Notes under the pieces: model-generated
The model's database searches: none
Seen by the model: the letters and a program-made list of their open reading frames with translations, nothing else
What the model was told of the DNA's origin: nothing
Translations under genes and position numbers: made by a program
Origin: Streptomyces bacillaris
GTDB lineage: Bacteria; Actinomycetota; Actinomycetes; Streptomycetales; Streptomycetaceae
Direction of reading: 5' to 3'
Length of the DNA: 64,000 nucleotides
Assembly: GCF_003268675.1 (NCBI RefSeq)
Contig: NZ_CP029378.1
Coordinates: forward strand, 3,844,001 to 3,908,000
Shown here: positions 1-8,465 of the stretch, piece after piece
Layout of the letters: every line of letters starts with the position of its first letter
Position numbering within the stretch: the stretch's first letter is position 1

Positions 1-11
1 GGCCCGGCGGA

Positions 12-77
12 CCACCGGCCCCGTACCGCGTCCGCGCACGTCACCGGGTGCGCGGACGCCCGCGTCGGGGGCCGGTG
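12..77. terminator. nested hairpin, probable terminator of a gene left of the window
   Basis: An inner perfect 12-bp stem (28-39 with 48-59, 8-nt loop) sits inside an outer CCACCGGCCCC / GGGGCCGGTGG pairing. There is no U-run, which is usual for high-GC actinobacteria. It lies upstream of the first gene, so it probably ends a transcript from outside the window. Confidence 0.55.
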
Positions 78-149
78 GCGTACACGGCGTACACAGAACC
101 TTGGTGAGAGCTGCCCCTCATCCGCCGCCCCCGGGCACTCCCCTGGCCT

Positions 150-155
150 TAGACT
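150..155 (+). promoter_or_regulatory. candidate -10 element for the PAS/receiver protein
   Basis: TAGACT fits the actinobacterial TAnnnT -10. The implied transcription start is near 162, giving a leader of about 75 nt before the GTG. No convincing -35 was seen, so this is a weak call. Confidence 0.35.
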
Positions 156-237
156 CCTCCAGTGACAGTCCGGGGCCCGAGGGGCAAGATGGGGCCGGCT
201 GTCGGCAAGGTGCGGTAATCAGGGAGGAAGCGTCGTC

Positions 238-3200
238 GTGAGCAGCAGGCCATCCCGAGGCACTGCTCGCCTCGCAGCCATACTCGATGCCCTTCCGGAC
301 GGGCTTCTGCTCGTCAATTGCAACGGCACGGTCGTCAACGCCAACGCCATCGCCCTCGAAATGTTCGAGACCCCGGGCACCGCGCTCGTCGGTCGCGGAC
401 TGCTCGATCTGCTGCCGGAGTTCGACTCCAGGCTGATCCCGGGATCGATGCGCCGGCCCGACGCTGCGGACGAGCAGGGCAGGACCAAGCCGACGCGCAT
501 GATCGCGCGCCGCACCGACCGGCACGAGTACCCGGTCGAGGTCACCAGCGCCAGTTTGGACAGCGGTCAGGCCGCGTACAACGACATCCACTCCAGCTAC
601 ACCGGCGACGAGCTGCTCATGATCGTCGTACGGGATCTCTCCGGCACCGTCGACACCGAGGCCGAGCTGGCCCGTTCGCAGCGCCAGACCGAGATGATCC
701 TGCGCGCCGCGTCCGAAGGCGTCGTCGGCACCGACACGGACGGGCGCGTCGTCCTCGTCAACCCCGCCGCCGCCCAGATCCTCGGCTTCCGGGCCAGCGA
801 CCTCGGCGGCCAGGAGCTGCACCCGCTGATCCTGCACTCGCGGGCGGAGGGCGAGCCGTTCCCGTACGAGGAGTCGCCGCTCGCCGACACCCTCAAGTCC
901 GGGCGCAAGCACCGCGTGCGCGGTCAGGTGCTCTGGTCCAAGAGCGGTGCTCAGGTGCCGGTGGACCTGACGACCGCACCGGTACGGGACGGGGACCAGC
1001 TCGTCGGCGCGGTGATGACGTTCACCGACCGCCGCCCGTACGAGGAGCTGTCCGCCCAGCACAAGAACGTCGTCGCCGAGCTGACCAAGAGCCACTCCGA
1101 CGAGGTCACCGCCCTCAAGGAGGCCCACGCGGCCGAGCTGAAGGCGCTCAAGGAGGCCCACACGGCCGAGCTGGCCGACCGGAGCGAGCGGTACGCCGCC
1201 GAGCTGGAGGAGCAGGCCGAGCGGCTCGCCTCCCTCGGCGCCCAGCACTCCCAGCTCACGGCCGTCCTCGGCGGTTCGCTGCGCGGGCCCCTGGAGGAGC
1301 TGCGCGGGGAGCTGTCCACGCTCGCCGCCGACCCGGCCGGGCAGCTGTGGCCCGAGGCCAACCAGATCCTGCACCACCTCGCCGCCGGGTACGCGCGGAT
1401 GACCACCCTCGTCGACAACGTCCTGGGCTACCAGCGCCTCGACGCGGGCGTGGAGGGGCTGCACAAGGCGCCCGCCCTGGTCGACGGGATCGTGACGGGC
1501 GGGATCGACGGGGCGGTCGAGCTGATCGGACCCGGGCGTGCCCAGTTCGCCGTGCACGCCCCGCCGATCGAGGCCGAGGTCGACGCCCGTCAGCTCGCCA
1601 CCGCCCTCGCCCACCTCGTCGCGGACGTCTGCGGTGTCGACTCCACCGGCAAGACCCGGGCCGTCCCCGGGGGCGGTTACGTCGACTCGACCGTCGTCGT
1701 GGCCGCCGCCCAGCGGGGCGATGTCGTACGGATCGAGGTCCGCGGGCCCTTCGCCGGGGGAGACCCGGTGCACCAGCCGATCGTCCGCGGCATCGTCCAG
1801 GCGCACGGCGGTGTGCTCCAGACCCACGAGATGCCGGGGATGAGCGGCAGCGCGTACGTGCTCGACATCCCGATCGGCGCCGGTGCGGGCGCCATCGCGC
1901 CCCCGGAGGCGCCGGTGGACGTACCGGCCGACCCGTCCCTGGCACCCCCGGTCCCGCCCGCCGAGGCCGTCGGGGCGCCGGGCGTCACCAGCGGCGGGCG
2001 GCGGAGGGCCCGCCGGTCGTCCACCGACGCGTTCCTGGACGCCCCCGGCGCGCCCGAGGCCGAGGCCCCGGCGGCGGAGGGCCCCGCTGACGGTCCCGTC
2101 GCCGAGCCGACCGGGCGGCGCCGGGCCCGCCGTGGGCCCGCCGCCCCGGAGGAGCAGGCGGCCCCCGAGCTGATCCCGGCCCAGCAGGGCGAGGGATCGG
2201 GGCGTCGGCGCGGCCGGCCCAGCCCGGCGGAAGCCGGAGCGGTGGGCGCCGGAGCGGCGGGGAGCGGCCCCGCCGGTGGCGATCGTGGCGGTAGCGGCAG
2301 TGGTCCGCTGGCCATCGGGGCGGCCCAGGGCGGTCCGGTCGAGAGCGCGGCCTCGGACAGCGAGCGGGGAGCCGCCGCTCTTCAGCAGGCCCAGGCTCAG
2401 GCTCCGCAGCCCCAGCGGCAGGCCCTCGCACTGACCTCGACCGCGCCCTCCGCACCCTCCGAGGGGTCCGTCGTCACCGCGGCCGAAGGCGCCCAGGGCG
2501 CCGGGCGTCCCCAGCGCGGGCAGACCGTGCCGCCGCAGGGCGTACCGGCCGACCCGCAGCAGCCGGTACCGCCCGCCGGGCGACGGGCACAGCGTGAGGG
2601 CGGAGACCCCCGCCCGGCGCTTCCCGCCCTCGCGGCCGGCAGCAGCAGCGGCGGTACGGGGGTGGGTACGGGCCAGGGCCAGGAGCAGGCCCCGGGGGTC
2701 CAGGGCGTCCAGGGGGGTCCGAACCAGCCCCCGGCCGACGCGCACGCCCAGGCCCAAGCCCAGGCCCAGGCCCAGCAGCCCGGTGGGCGTCGGGCCCGCC
2801 GTGCGCTGGCCGCCGCCCAGGAGCGCACCGCCGCCGAGGCCGGTCCGCGTACCGCCTTCGCCCTGCCGCCCGCCGACGCGGACCGGGCACCGGCGGCCCC
2901 GGGCCCCGCCCCCGTACCGGTACAGGCGCCGGGCGCCACCCCCGTACCTCCGCCCGGCGACGACAGTCGCCACGAGCGCACAGCGCCCGAGGCCGGTCAC
3001 ACACCCCCGCAGGCCCACCCTGTGGCCCCGCACGCGCCCCACCGCGCCGACCCGCCCGTCGACGGCGTACCGCAGGCCGGTACGGCCGACGCGACCGGCG
3101 CGACGCCCGCACACGTGCCTGCGCCCACCCCTGGCCCGGCTCCCGCTCCCGCTCGCGACGACCAGCAGTCCTGGGGTGCCGGCGTGCCGCAGGCTCCGGC

Positions 3201-4599
3201 TCCGGTTCCCGGGGCGGCGCCGCACGGCTCGCGTCCCGCACCGGACGACCGGTCCTGGGGCGGCAACGGGCAGACCACCCACACCACCGGAACCGCGACC
3301 ACCGGAACCGCTCCGCACCCGGCCGACGCGGGAGCGGGCGCTCGGGTCCCGGACGCGCGGCGGCAGCCGCTGCCCGCCGAGGAGCCTCCGCCGGGTATCG
3401 ACCCGGACTCCACCCAGGGACGGGCGTTCAGCGTGCGGACGCTGGGCCAGGGCGTGCCCTTCGCCCAGCACCTCCCCCAGCAGCAGAACCAGCCCGCCCC
3501 TCAGCCGAACCAGCCCGCCCAGCCTGCAGCCTCGCAGCCGAGCCTCGGGGGTGCCGGTCGGCGGCGTAAGCTCGCCGCCCCGCCGGAGGGGGAGCGTCCC
3601 TCGGCCCAGCCGACCGCCCCGGCCCCGGATCCCGCTGCCGCCGCTCAGGGCGCGCCCGGTCAGCAGCAGCCCGCGCCCTCCCCCCAGGAGGCCCAGGCGG
3701 CCCAGGCGGCGGTCCCCGGCTCCGGCCAGTTGCTGGCGCCCCCCGTCTCCGAGGGGCGCGCGTACGCCATAGGGGCGCCCGACGAGGGCGCCGAGGGTCC
3801 GGAGCCGCTGGACGGGCCCGGGGGAGCGGTCGAGGTCGCCAACCGCCCGCAGCCCCAGCCCCTCGACGACGAGCTGCCGCCCGAGCCGCTGGACAACCCG
3901 CGCCGGCTGCTCGTCTGGCCCGCCCCCGACGTGCCGACCCAGCAGGCGCTCAGCGACCGCGGCTACCGCCCGGTGATCGTCAACTCCCGTGAGGAGGTCG
4001 ACGCCCAGATCGCCGCGTTCCCCGCCGCGCTCTTCGTCGACCCGCTGACCGGGCCCATCACGCGCAAGGCCCTGCAGTCGCTGCGCCAGGCGGCCGTCGC
4101 CGCCGAGGTTCCGGTGCTGGTCACGGCCGGTCTGGGGCAGGCGTCCCGGGAGGCCGCGTACGGGGCCGACCCGGCCGTCCTCCTCAAGGCGCTGGCCCCC
4201 CGCGACAGCGAGCAGCACCCGCCCCGCGTCCTCCTGATCGAGGAGCAGGCGGAGATCGCGGCGGCGCTGGAACAGACCCTGGAGCGGCGCCAGATGCAGG
4301 TGGCCCGTGCGGCGACCGACAGCGAGGCCGTCGAGCTGGCGGGCCGGATGCGGCCGAACCTGGTCGTCATGGACCTCATGCAGGTACGCCGTCGGCGCGC
4401 CGGGATCATCGACTGGCTGCGGGCCAACGGGCAGCTGAACCGCACCCCGCTGGTCGTCTACACCTCGGCCGAAATGGACCCCTCGGAGCTGCCGCGGCTG
4501 GCGTCCGGGGAGACCGTTCTGTTCCTGGCGGAGCGGTCCACGAGTGACGAGGTGCAGTCCCGGATCGTCGACCTGCTGGCGAAGATAGGGACCAACTGA
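238..4599 (+). CDS. giant PAS-PAS / degenerate histidine kinase / receiver protein
   Basis: A soluble signalling protein of 1,453 residues. Visible order: PAS (about 12-118), PAS (about 147-265), a charged coiled coil with repeated ALKEAH-type heptads (about 279-340), a dimerisation/ATPase region resembling HisKA-HATPase (about 342-550), some 650 residues of Pro/Ala/Gln/Gly-rich low complexity, then a degenerate receiver-like segment (about 1221-1325) and a receiver (about 1330-1450) with a plausible phospho-Asp at D1379 (VVMDLM). The H-box position reads LGGSLRGPL instead of LSHELRTPL, so the phosphoacceptor His is a Gly (residue 346). The N-box Asn is also missing. It is therefore probably a pseudokinase scaffold rather than a working hybrid kinase. 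The GTG start is set by GGGAGGAAG at 222-230. It is followed by a strong terminator and no co-transcribed gene. Confidence 0.85.
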   Translation: MSSRPSRGTARLAAILDALPDGLLLVNCNGTVVNANAIALEMFETPGTALVGRGLLDLLPEFDSRLIPGSMRRPDAADEQGRTKPTRMIARRTDRHEYPVEVTSASLDSGQAAYNDIHSSYTGDELLMIVVRDLSGTVDTEAELARSQRQTEMILRAASEGVVGTDTDGRVVLVNPAAAQILGFRASDLGGQELHPLILHSRAEGEPFPYEESPLADTLKSGRKHRVRGQVLWSKSGAQVPVDLTTAPVRDGDQLVGAVMTFTDRRPYEELSAQHKNVVAELTKSHSDEVTALKEAHAAELKALKEAHTAELADRSERYAAELEEQAERLASLGAQHSQLTAVLGGSLRGPLEELRGELSTLAADPAGQLWPEANQILHHLAAGYARMTTLVDNVLGYQRLDAGVEGLHKAPALVDGIVTGGIDGAVELIGPGRAQFAVHAPPIEAEVDARQLATALAHLVADVCGVDSTGKTRAVPGGGYVDSTVVVAAAQRGDVVRIEVRGPFAGGDPVHQPIVRGIVQAHGGVLQTHEMPGMSGSAYVLDIPIGAGAGAIAPPEAPVDVPADPSLAPPVPPAEAVGAPGVTSGGRRRARRSSTDAFLDAPGAPEAEAPAAEGPADGPVAEPTGRRRARRGPAAPEEQAAPELIPAQQGEGSGRRRGRPSPAEAGAVGAGAAGSGPAGGDRGGSGSGPLAIGAAQGGPVESAASDSERGAAALQQAQAQAPQPQRQALALTSTAPSAPSEGSVVTAAEGAQGAGRPQRGQTVPPQGVPADPQQPVPPAGRRAQREGGDPRPALPALAAGSSSGGTGVGTGQGQEQAPGVQGVQGGPNQPPADAHAQAQAQAQAQQPGGRRARRALAAAQERTAAEAGPRTAFALPPADADRAPAAPGPAPVPVQAPGATPVPPPGDDSRHERTAPEAGHTPPQAHPVAPHAPHRADPPVDGVPQAGTADATGATPAHVPAPTPGPAPAPARDDQQSWGAGVPQAPAPVPGAAPHGSRPAPDDRSWGGNGQTTHTTGTATTGTAPHPADAGAGARVPDARRQPLPAEEPPPGIDPDSTQGRAFSVRTLGQGVPFAQHLPQQQNQPAPQPNQPAQPAASQPSLGGAGRRRKLAAPPEGERPSAQPTAPAPDPAAAAQGAPGQQQPAPSPQEAQAAQAAVPGSGQLLAPPVSEGRAYAIGAPDEGAEGPEPLDGPGGAVEVANRPQPQPLDDELPPEPLDNPRRLLVWPAPDVPTQQALSDRGYRPVIVNSREEVDAQIAAFPAALFVDPLTGPITRKALQSLRQAAVAAEVPVLVTAGLGQASREAAYGADPAVLLKALAPRDSEQHPPRVLLIEEQAEIAAALEQTLERRQMQVARAATDSEAVELAGRMRPNLVVMDLMQVRRRRAGIIDWLRANGQLNRTPLVVYTSAEMDPSELPRLASGETVLFLAERSTSDEVQSRIVDLLAKIGTN

Positions 4600-4625
4600 C
4601 CGCGGACAACGCAACGCGGACAACG

Positions 4626-4664
4626 GGGCGGGGGCGGTACGGAGTTCCCGTACCGCCCCCGCCC
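4626..4664. terminator. strong bidirectional terminator
   Basis: Perfect 17-bp GC-rich stem (4626-4642 with 4648-4664) with a 5-nt loop, 27 nt after the stop of the PAS/receiver gene. It sits between two converging genes and probably serves both. Confidence 0.85.
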
Positions 4665-4694
4665 TTGTCCGGCCCGGTCCTGTCCGGCCCGGCC

Positions 4695-4710
4695 TGTTTC
4701 ACGTGAAACC
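4695..4710. other. parS: parS centromere site (ParB binding)
   Basis: TGTTTCACGTGAAACC contains the perfect 14-bp palindrome GTTTCACGTGAAAC at 4696-4709, the Streptomyces parS consensus bound by ParB and organised with ParA for chromosome segregation. It is intergenic, 15 bp from the acyl-CoA synthetase stop. Streptomyces parS sites cluster around oriC, which supports an origin-proximal location. Confidence 0.93.
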
Positions 4711-4724
4711 GGCGAGCGGAAGGG

Positions 4725-6377
4725 TCAGAGCTGGGTGACGTCCAGTTCCCCGTCCGCGTACTGCTTCCGGATCACCTTCTTGTCGAACTTGCCGACGCTC
4801 GTCTTCGGCACCGCCGGGATCACCGACCACCGCTCCGGCAGCTGCCACTTGGCGATGCCCGAATCGGCGAGGAACGCCTTCAGCGCCTCGTAGTCGACGT
4901 CGGCGGCGCCCTCCTTGAGGACGACGGTCGCGAGCGGCCGCTCGCCCCACTTCTCGTCCGGTACGGCGACGACGGCGGCCTCCGCGACATCCGGGTGGGC
5001 CATCAGGGCGTTCTCCAGCTCAACGCTGGAAATCCACTCTCCGCCGAACTTGATGACGTCCTTGGCCCGGTCGGTGAGAGTGAGGTAGCCATCGGTGCTG
5101 ATCACACCGACGTCGCCGGTCTTCAGCCAGCCGTCCTCGCTGAACTTGTCCTCGGGCCGCAGGTGCTCGCCGTCGGACCCGCCGTAGTACGCGGCGGCGA
5201 TCCAGGCGCCCCGTACCTCCAGCTCACCGGCCGACTCGCCGTCCCACGGCAGGTGCTCGCCCGCCGGGCCGACCAGCCGGGCCTCCACACCGGCCGGGAA
5301 GCGGCCCTGGGTGATGCGGTACGGCCACTCCTCCTCGGCGCTCAGTCCGGCGGGCGGGTGGGCCATCGTGCCGAGCGGCGAGGTCTCCGTCATGCCCCAG
5401 GCGTGGCAGAGCCGGACGCCGAGCTTGTCGTACGCCTCCATCAGCGAGGGCGGGCAGGCCGCGCCGCCGATGGTCACGTTGGCCATGGAGGAGAGGTCGC
5501 GCGGGTTGGCGGTGACCTCGGCGAGGAGGCCCTGCCAGATGGTGGGGACGGCGGCGGCGTGCGTGGGGCGCTCGCGCTCGATCATCTCGGCGAGCGGGGC
5601 GGGCTGGAGGAAGCGGTCCGGCATCAGCATGTTGACGCCGCTCATGAACGTGGCGTGCGGAAGCCCCCACGCGTTCACATGGAATTGGGGGACCACGACC
5701 AGCGTGGTGTCCTTGTCGGTCAGCCCCATCGACTCCGACATGTTGACCTGCATGGAGTGCAGGTAGATCGAGCGGTGGGAGTAGACGACGCCCTTGGGGT
5801 CCCCGGTGGTGCCGGAGGTGTAACACATGGCGGCGGCCTGGCGTTCGTCCAGCTCCGGCCAGTCGTACGTGGTCGGGCGGCCCGCGATCAGCTCCTCGTA
5901 CTCGTGCACGCGCGGCGCCACCCCGTCGAGCACCGAGCGGTCGCCGGGGCCGGAGACGACCACGTGCTCGATGCTCGGCAGGTGAGGCAGGAGCGGTACG
6001 AGGAGCGGCAGCAGGGTGCCGTCCGCGATGACCACCTTGTCGTCCGCGTGGTTGACGATCCAGGCGAGCTGCTCGGGCGGCAGCCGGAGGTTGAGGGTGT
6101 GGAGCACGGCCCCCATGGAGGGGATCGCGAGGTACGCCTCCACATGGACAGCGTTGTTCCACATGAGGGTCGCAATACGCTGGTCGCCGTCGACGCCCAG
6201 CTCGTCGCGGAGCGCGTTGGCCAGCTGGGTGGCGCGGGTGCCGATCTCGGCGAAGGTGCGGCGGTGCGGCTCTGCTTCGCCGGTCCAGGTCGTGACCTGC
6301 GACTTCCCATGGATGGTCATCCCGTGGTGCAGGATGCGGGTGACAGTCAGCGGTACGTCCTGCATGGTGCTCAGCAC
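4725..6377 (-). CDS. acyl-CoA synthetase (long-chain fatty-acid-CoA ligase, FadD family)
   Basis: ATP-dependent acyl-CoA ligase of the ANL adenylating superfamily; it activates a carboxylic acid as acyl-AMP and then acyl-CoA in the cytoplasm. With the chosen start it has 550 residues. The P-loop-like motif YTSGTTGDPKG is at about 186-196, the hinge region TGDVGVISTDGYLTLTDR is present, and the C-terminal KTSVGKFDKK carries the catalytic Lys. The start is GTG at 6377 because GGAGG lies 5 nt upstream; an ATG 18 codons further up has no ribosome site. The gene has its own promoter with a palindromic operator. The natural substrate is unknown. Nearby acyl-CoA dehydrogenase, hydratase and thiolase-like genes make a fatty acid, or a steroid side-chain or ring acid, plausible. 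Confidence 0.9.
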   Translation of the reverse strand: MLSTMQDVPLTVTRILHHGMTIHGKSQVTTWTGEAEPHRRTFAEIGTRATQLANALRDELGVDGDQRIATLMWNNAVHVEAYLAIPSMGAVLHTLNLRLPPEQLAWIVNHADDKVVIADGTLLPLLVPLLPHLPSIEHVVVSGPGDRSVLDGVAPRVHEYEELIAGRPTTYDWPELDERQAAAMCYTSGTTGDPKGVVYSHRSIYLHSMQVNMSESMGLTDKDTTLVVVPQFHVNAWGLPHATFMSGVNMLMPDRFLQPAPLAEMIERERPTHAAAVPTIWQGLLAEVTANPRDLSSMANVTIGGAACPPSLMEAYDKLGVRLCHAWGMTETSPLGTMAHPPAGLSAEEEWPYRITQGRFPAGVEARLVGPAGEHLPWDGESAGELEVRGAWIAAAYYGGSDGEHLRPEDKFSEDGWLKTGDVGVISTDGYLTLTDRAKDVIKFGGEWISSVELENALMAHPDVAEAAVVAVPDEKWGERPLATVVLKEGAADVDYEALKAFLADSGIAKWQLPERWSVIPAVPKTSVGKFDKKVIRKQYADGELDVTQL

Positions 6378-6420
6378 GGCGTCCTCCCGGTGGGCGCTAC
6401 GCGGCAGTAGGGTTGGCCTG

Positions 6421-6450
6421 ATTCTGCGCACATACCACGCGGTATGTCAC
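6421..6450 (-). promoter_or_regulatory. promoter and palindromic operator of the acyl-CoA synthetase
   Basis: On the minus strand GTGACA (6450-6445) and CAGAAT (6426-6421) are separated by 18 nt and fit -35/-10 hexamers. Between them lies the inverted repeat ACATACC-ACGC-GGTATGT (6430-6447), well placed to block RNA polymerase. The size and symmetry suit a TetR-family repressor, but no such gene is in the window. Confidence 0.6.
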
Positions 6451-6572
6451 TACTCGCGGGAGAAATTCCTGTCCGGGGGGCGTGCCCCGACGAAGGTGCG
6501 GGACGTGCGCGGGGGCCGTGCCGAGCCGACGGAGCCGACGGGTCCTCAGCGCACCGGGGTCAGCTCCGGGCT

Positions 6573-7139
6573 TCAGCGCACCGGGGTCAGCTCCGGGTCC
6601 TCGCGGAGCTTGCCGAGGGCGCGGGAGACCGCGCTCTTCACCGTACCGACCGACACGCCCAGCACCTCGGCCGTCTGGGCCTCGCTGAGGTCCTCGTAGT
6701 ACCGCAGGACGACCATCGCGCGCTGGCGGTCCGGGAGCTTGAGCACCGCACGCCACATCGCGTCGTGCAGCGACTGCTGCTCGGCCGGGTCGGGCGCCGG
6801 GGCGCCGCCCTGCTCCGGCAGCTCCTCGCAGGCGAACTCGTCGACCTTGCGCTTGCGCCACTGCGAGGTCCGGGTGTTCAGCAGGGCCCGGCGGACATAG
6901 CCGTCGAGCGCCCGGTGGTCCTCGATCCGCTCCCAGGCGACGTACGTCTTGGCGAGCGCGGTCTGCAGCAGGTCCTCCGCGTCGCACGGGTTCGCGGTGA
7001 GCGAGCGCGCGGTGCGCAGCAGGACCGGGCCCCGGGCCCGGACGTACGAGGAGAACGACGCGTACGGCGTGTGCGCGTGGTGGCCGGCGGCGGTGGCGGA
7101 AGCCGCCCTGGAGGCGCCCGTGCAGACTGGCGTGGTCAT
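6573..7139 (-). CDS. SigE-family ECF RNA polymerase sigma factor
   Basis: Sigma-70-family ECF factor of 188 residues that directs RNA polymerase to alternative promoters. Region 2 spans roughly residues 25-95 (SFSSYVRARGPVLLRTARSL and the acidic DAEDLLQTAL stretch) and region 4 roughly 125-185, ending in the helix-turn-helix LSEAQTAEVLGVSVGTVKSA. The ATG at 7139 is 7 nt downstream of a TAGCGT hexamer and has no ribosome site, so a leaderless transcript is likely. No membrane anti-sigma gene is adjacent; the neighbours are an acyl-CoA synthetase and an aldolase. Its stimulus is unknown. Confidence 0.9.
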   Translation of the reverse strand: MTTPVCTGASRAASATAAGHHAHTPYASFSSYVRARGPVLLRTARSLTANPCDAEDLLQTALAKTYVAWERIEDHRALDGYVRRALLNTRTSQWRKRKVDEFACEELPEQGGAPAPDPAEQQSLHDAMWRAVLKLPDRQRAMVVLRYYEDLSEAQTAEVLGVSVGTVKSAVSRALGKLREDPELTPVR

Positions 7140-7146
7140 GTACTCA

Positions 7147-7152
7147 ACGCTA
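7147..7152 (-). promoter_or_regulatory. -10 element for a leaderless sigma-factor mRNA
   Basis: TAGCGT on the minus strand ends 7 nt before the ATG, the spacing expected if transcription starts at the start codon. No ribosome-binding sequence intervenes. Confidence 0.5.
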
Positions 7153-7228
7153 GGAGCGGGGCCCGCCCGGGGGATCGCCCCCAGGTCGCGAAGGCCCGTC
7201 CGCCTCAGGTTGTAGGGCCGCCTCACCC

Positions 7229-7247
7229 TCCACCTCCTGAAGGTGGA
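7229..7247 (-). terminator. weak hairpin after the five-gene operon
   Basis: TCCACCT / AGGTGGA pair across a 5-nt loop, about 50 nt beyond the stop of the aldolase gene. The stem is only 7 bp, so termination may be partial. Confidence 0.35.
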
Positions 7248-7298
7248 CGGGCCGTGGCCCCGCCGTAAGGGTCCGCCCCCGACTCCGTCCGGGGTGGT

Positions 7299-8465
7299 TC
7301 AGCCGTCGGCCCCGAGGACCAGCCCGGACGTCGGCACCCCCGTACCGGCCGTGACCAGGGCCCTCGCCGCCCCCGCCACCTGGTTCACCGACGAGCCGCG
7401 GAGCTGCCGGACGGCCTCCGCGATACCGTTCATCCCGTGGAGGTACGCCTCCCCCAGCTGACCCCCATGGGTGTTCAGGGGCAGCGTGTCCGCCGCGACG
7501 AACGCCCCGCCCTCCCCCGGGCCGCAGAAACCGAACTCCTCCAGCTGCATCAGGACGAACGGCGTGAAGTGGTCGTAGAGGATGCCCACGTCGATGTCGG
7601 CCGCCGACAGCCCCGAGCTGCGCCAGAGCTGCCGGGCGACCACCGCCGTCTCCGGCAGCCCGGTCAGGCCGTCGCGGTAGAAGCTCGTCATCTGCTCCTG
7701 CGACCGGCCCGCCCCCTGCGCCGCCGCCACGACGACGGCGGGCGGCCGGGGCAGATCGCGGGCGCGCTCCACACTCGTCACGACGAGTGCCTGGCCGCCG
7801 TCGGTCTCCTGGCAGCAGTCGAGCAGCCGCAGCGGCTCCACGATCCACCGCGAGGCGGCGTGGTCGGCGAGGGTGATCGGCTTCCCGTAGAAGTACGCCG
7901 CCGGGTTCCGGGCCGCGTGCCGGCGGTCGACCACGGCCACCTGCCCGAAGACCTCCGGCCCGAGGCCGTACGTATGCAGATAGCGCTGAGCCGCCATCGC
8001 CACCCAGGAGGCGGGGGTGAGCAGCCCGGACGGCAGGTTCCAGCCGAGCGCCGCGCCCTCGGCGGTGGGCTCGCGTCGCTGGACGCCGGAGCCGAAGCGG
8101 CGGCCGGAGCGCTCGTTGAACGCCCGGTAGCAGACGACGACGTCGGCCACCCCGCTCGCCACCGCGAGGGCGGCCTGCTGGACGGTGGCGCAGGCCGCGC
8201 CGCCTCCGTAGTGGATGCGGGAGAAGAACGACAGCTCCCCGATGCCCGCCGCCTGGGCGACGGTGATCTCGGGGCTGGTGTCCATGGTGAAGGTGACGAG
8301 GCCGTCGACATCGGCGGGGGTGAGGCCCGCGTCGTCCAGGGCGGCGCCGACGGCTTCGACGGCGAGCTTCAGTTCGCTGCGGCCGGAGTCCTTGGAGAAC
8401 TCGGTGGCCCCGATGCCGACGATGGCCGCCTTTCCGCCGAGGGTGTCGGGCCTGCGGATGCTCAT
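7299..8465 (-). CDS. Ltp2-like lipid-transfer protein / steroid side-chain aldolase (thiolase fold)
   Basis: A 388-residue thiolase-superfamily protein of the SCP-x/lipid-transfer type. It begins with the family's KAAIVGIGATEFSKDSGRSE and carries the GGGAACATVQQAALAVASGVADVV core and a C-terminal NTHGGQLGEAYLHGMNGIAEAV segment. In actinobacterial steroid catabolism, Ltp2 pairs with the DUF35 domain of ChsH2 and cleaves a beta-hydroxyacyl-CoA side chain by retro-aldol reaction. The ATG overlaps the MaoC stop by 4 bp (ATGA), and GAGG lies 5 nt upstream. It is the last gene of a five-gene operon that also encodes a DUF35 partner, which supports the aldolase role. The substrate here is inferred only. 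Confidence 0.85.
   Translation of the reverse strand: MSIRRPDTLGGKAAIVGIGATEFSKDSGRSELKLAVEAVGAALDDAGLTPADVDGLVTFTMDTSPEITVAQAAGIGELSFFSRIHYGGGAACATVQQAALAVASGVADVVVCYRAFNERSGRRFGSGVQRREPTAEGAALGWNLPSGLLTPASWVAMAAQRYLHTYGLGPEVFGQVAVVDRRHAARNPAAYFYGKPITLADHAASRWIVEPLRLLDCCQETDGGQALVVTSVERARDLPRPPAVVVAAAQGAGRSQEQMTSFYRDGLTGLPETAVVARQLWRSSGLSAADIDVGILYDHFTPFVLMQLEEFGFCGPGEGGAFVAADTLPLNTHGGQLGEAYLHGMNGIAEAVRQLRGSSVNQVAGAARALVTAGTGVPTSGLVLGADG

Noticed and set aside
118..4623. 1,501-codon open frame opposite the PAS/receiver gene
   Set aside because: Long antisense frames are expected in 70%+ GC coding DNA. The translation is Arg/Gly-rich with no motif, while the plus frame has clear PAS and receiver sequence and a ribosome site.
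4725..6431. Acyl-CoA synthetase start at 6431
   Set aside because: The extra 18 codons cross the predicted -10 region and transcription start; GTG at 6377 has a proper ribosome site.
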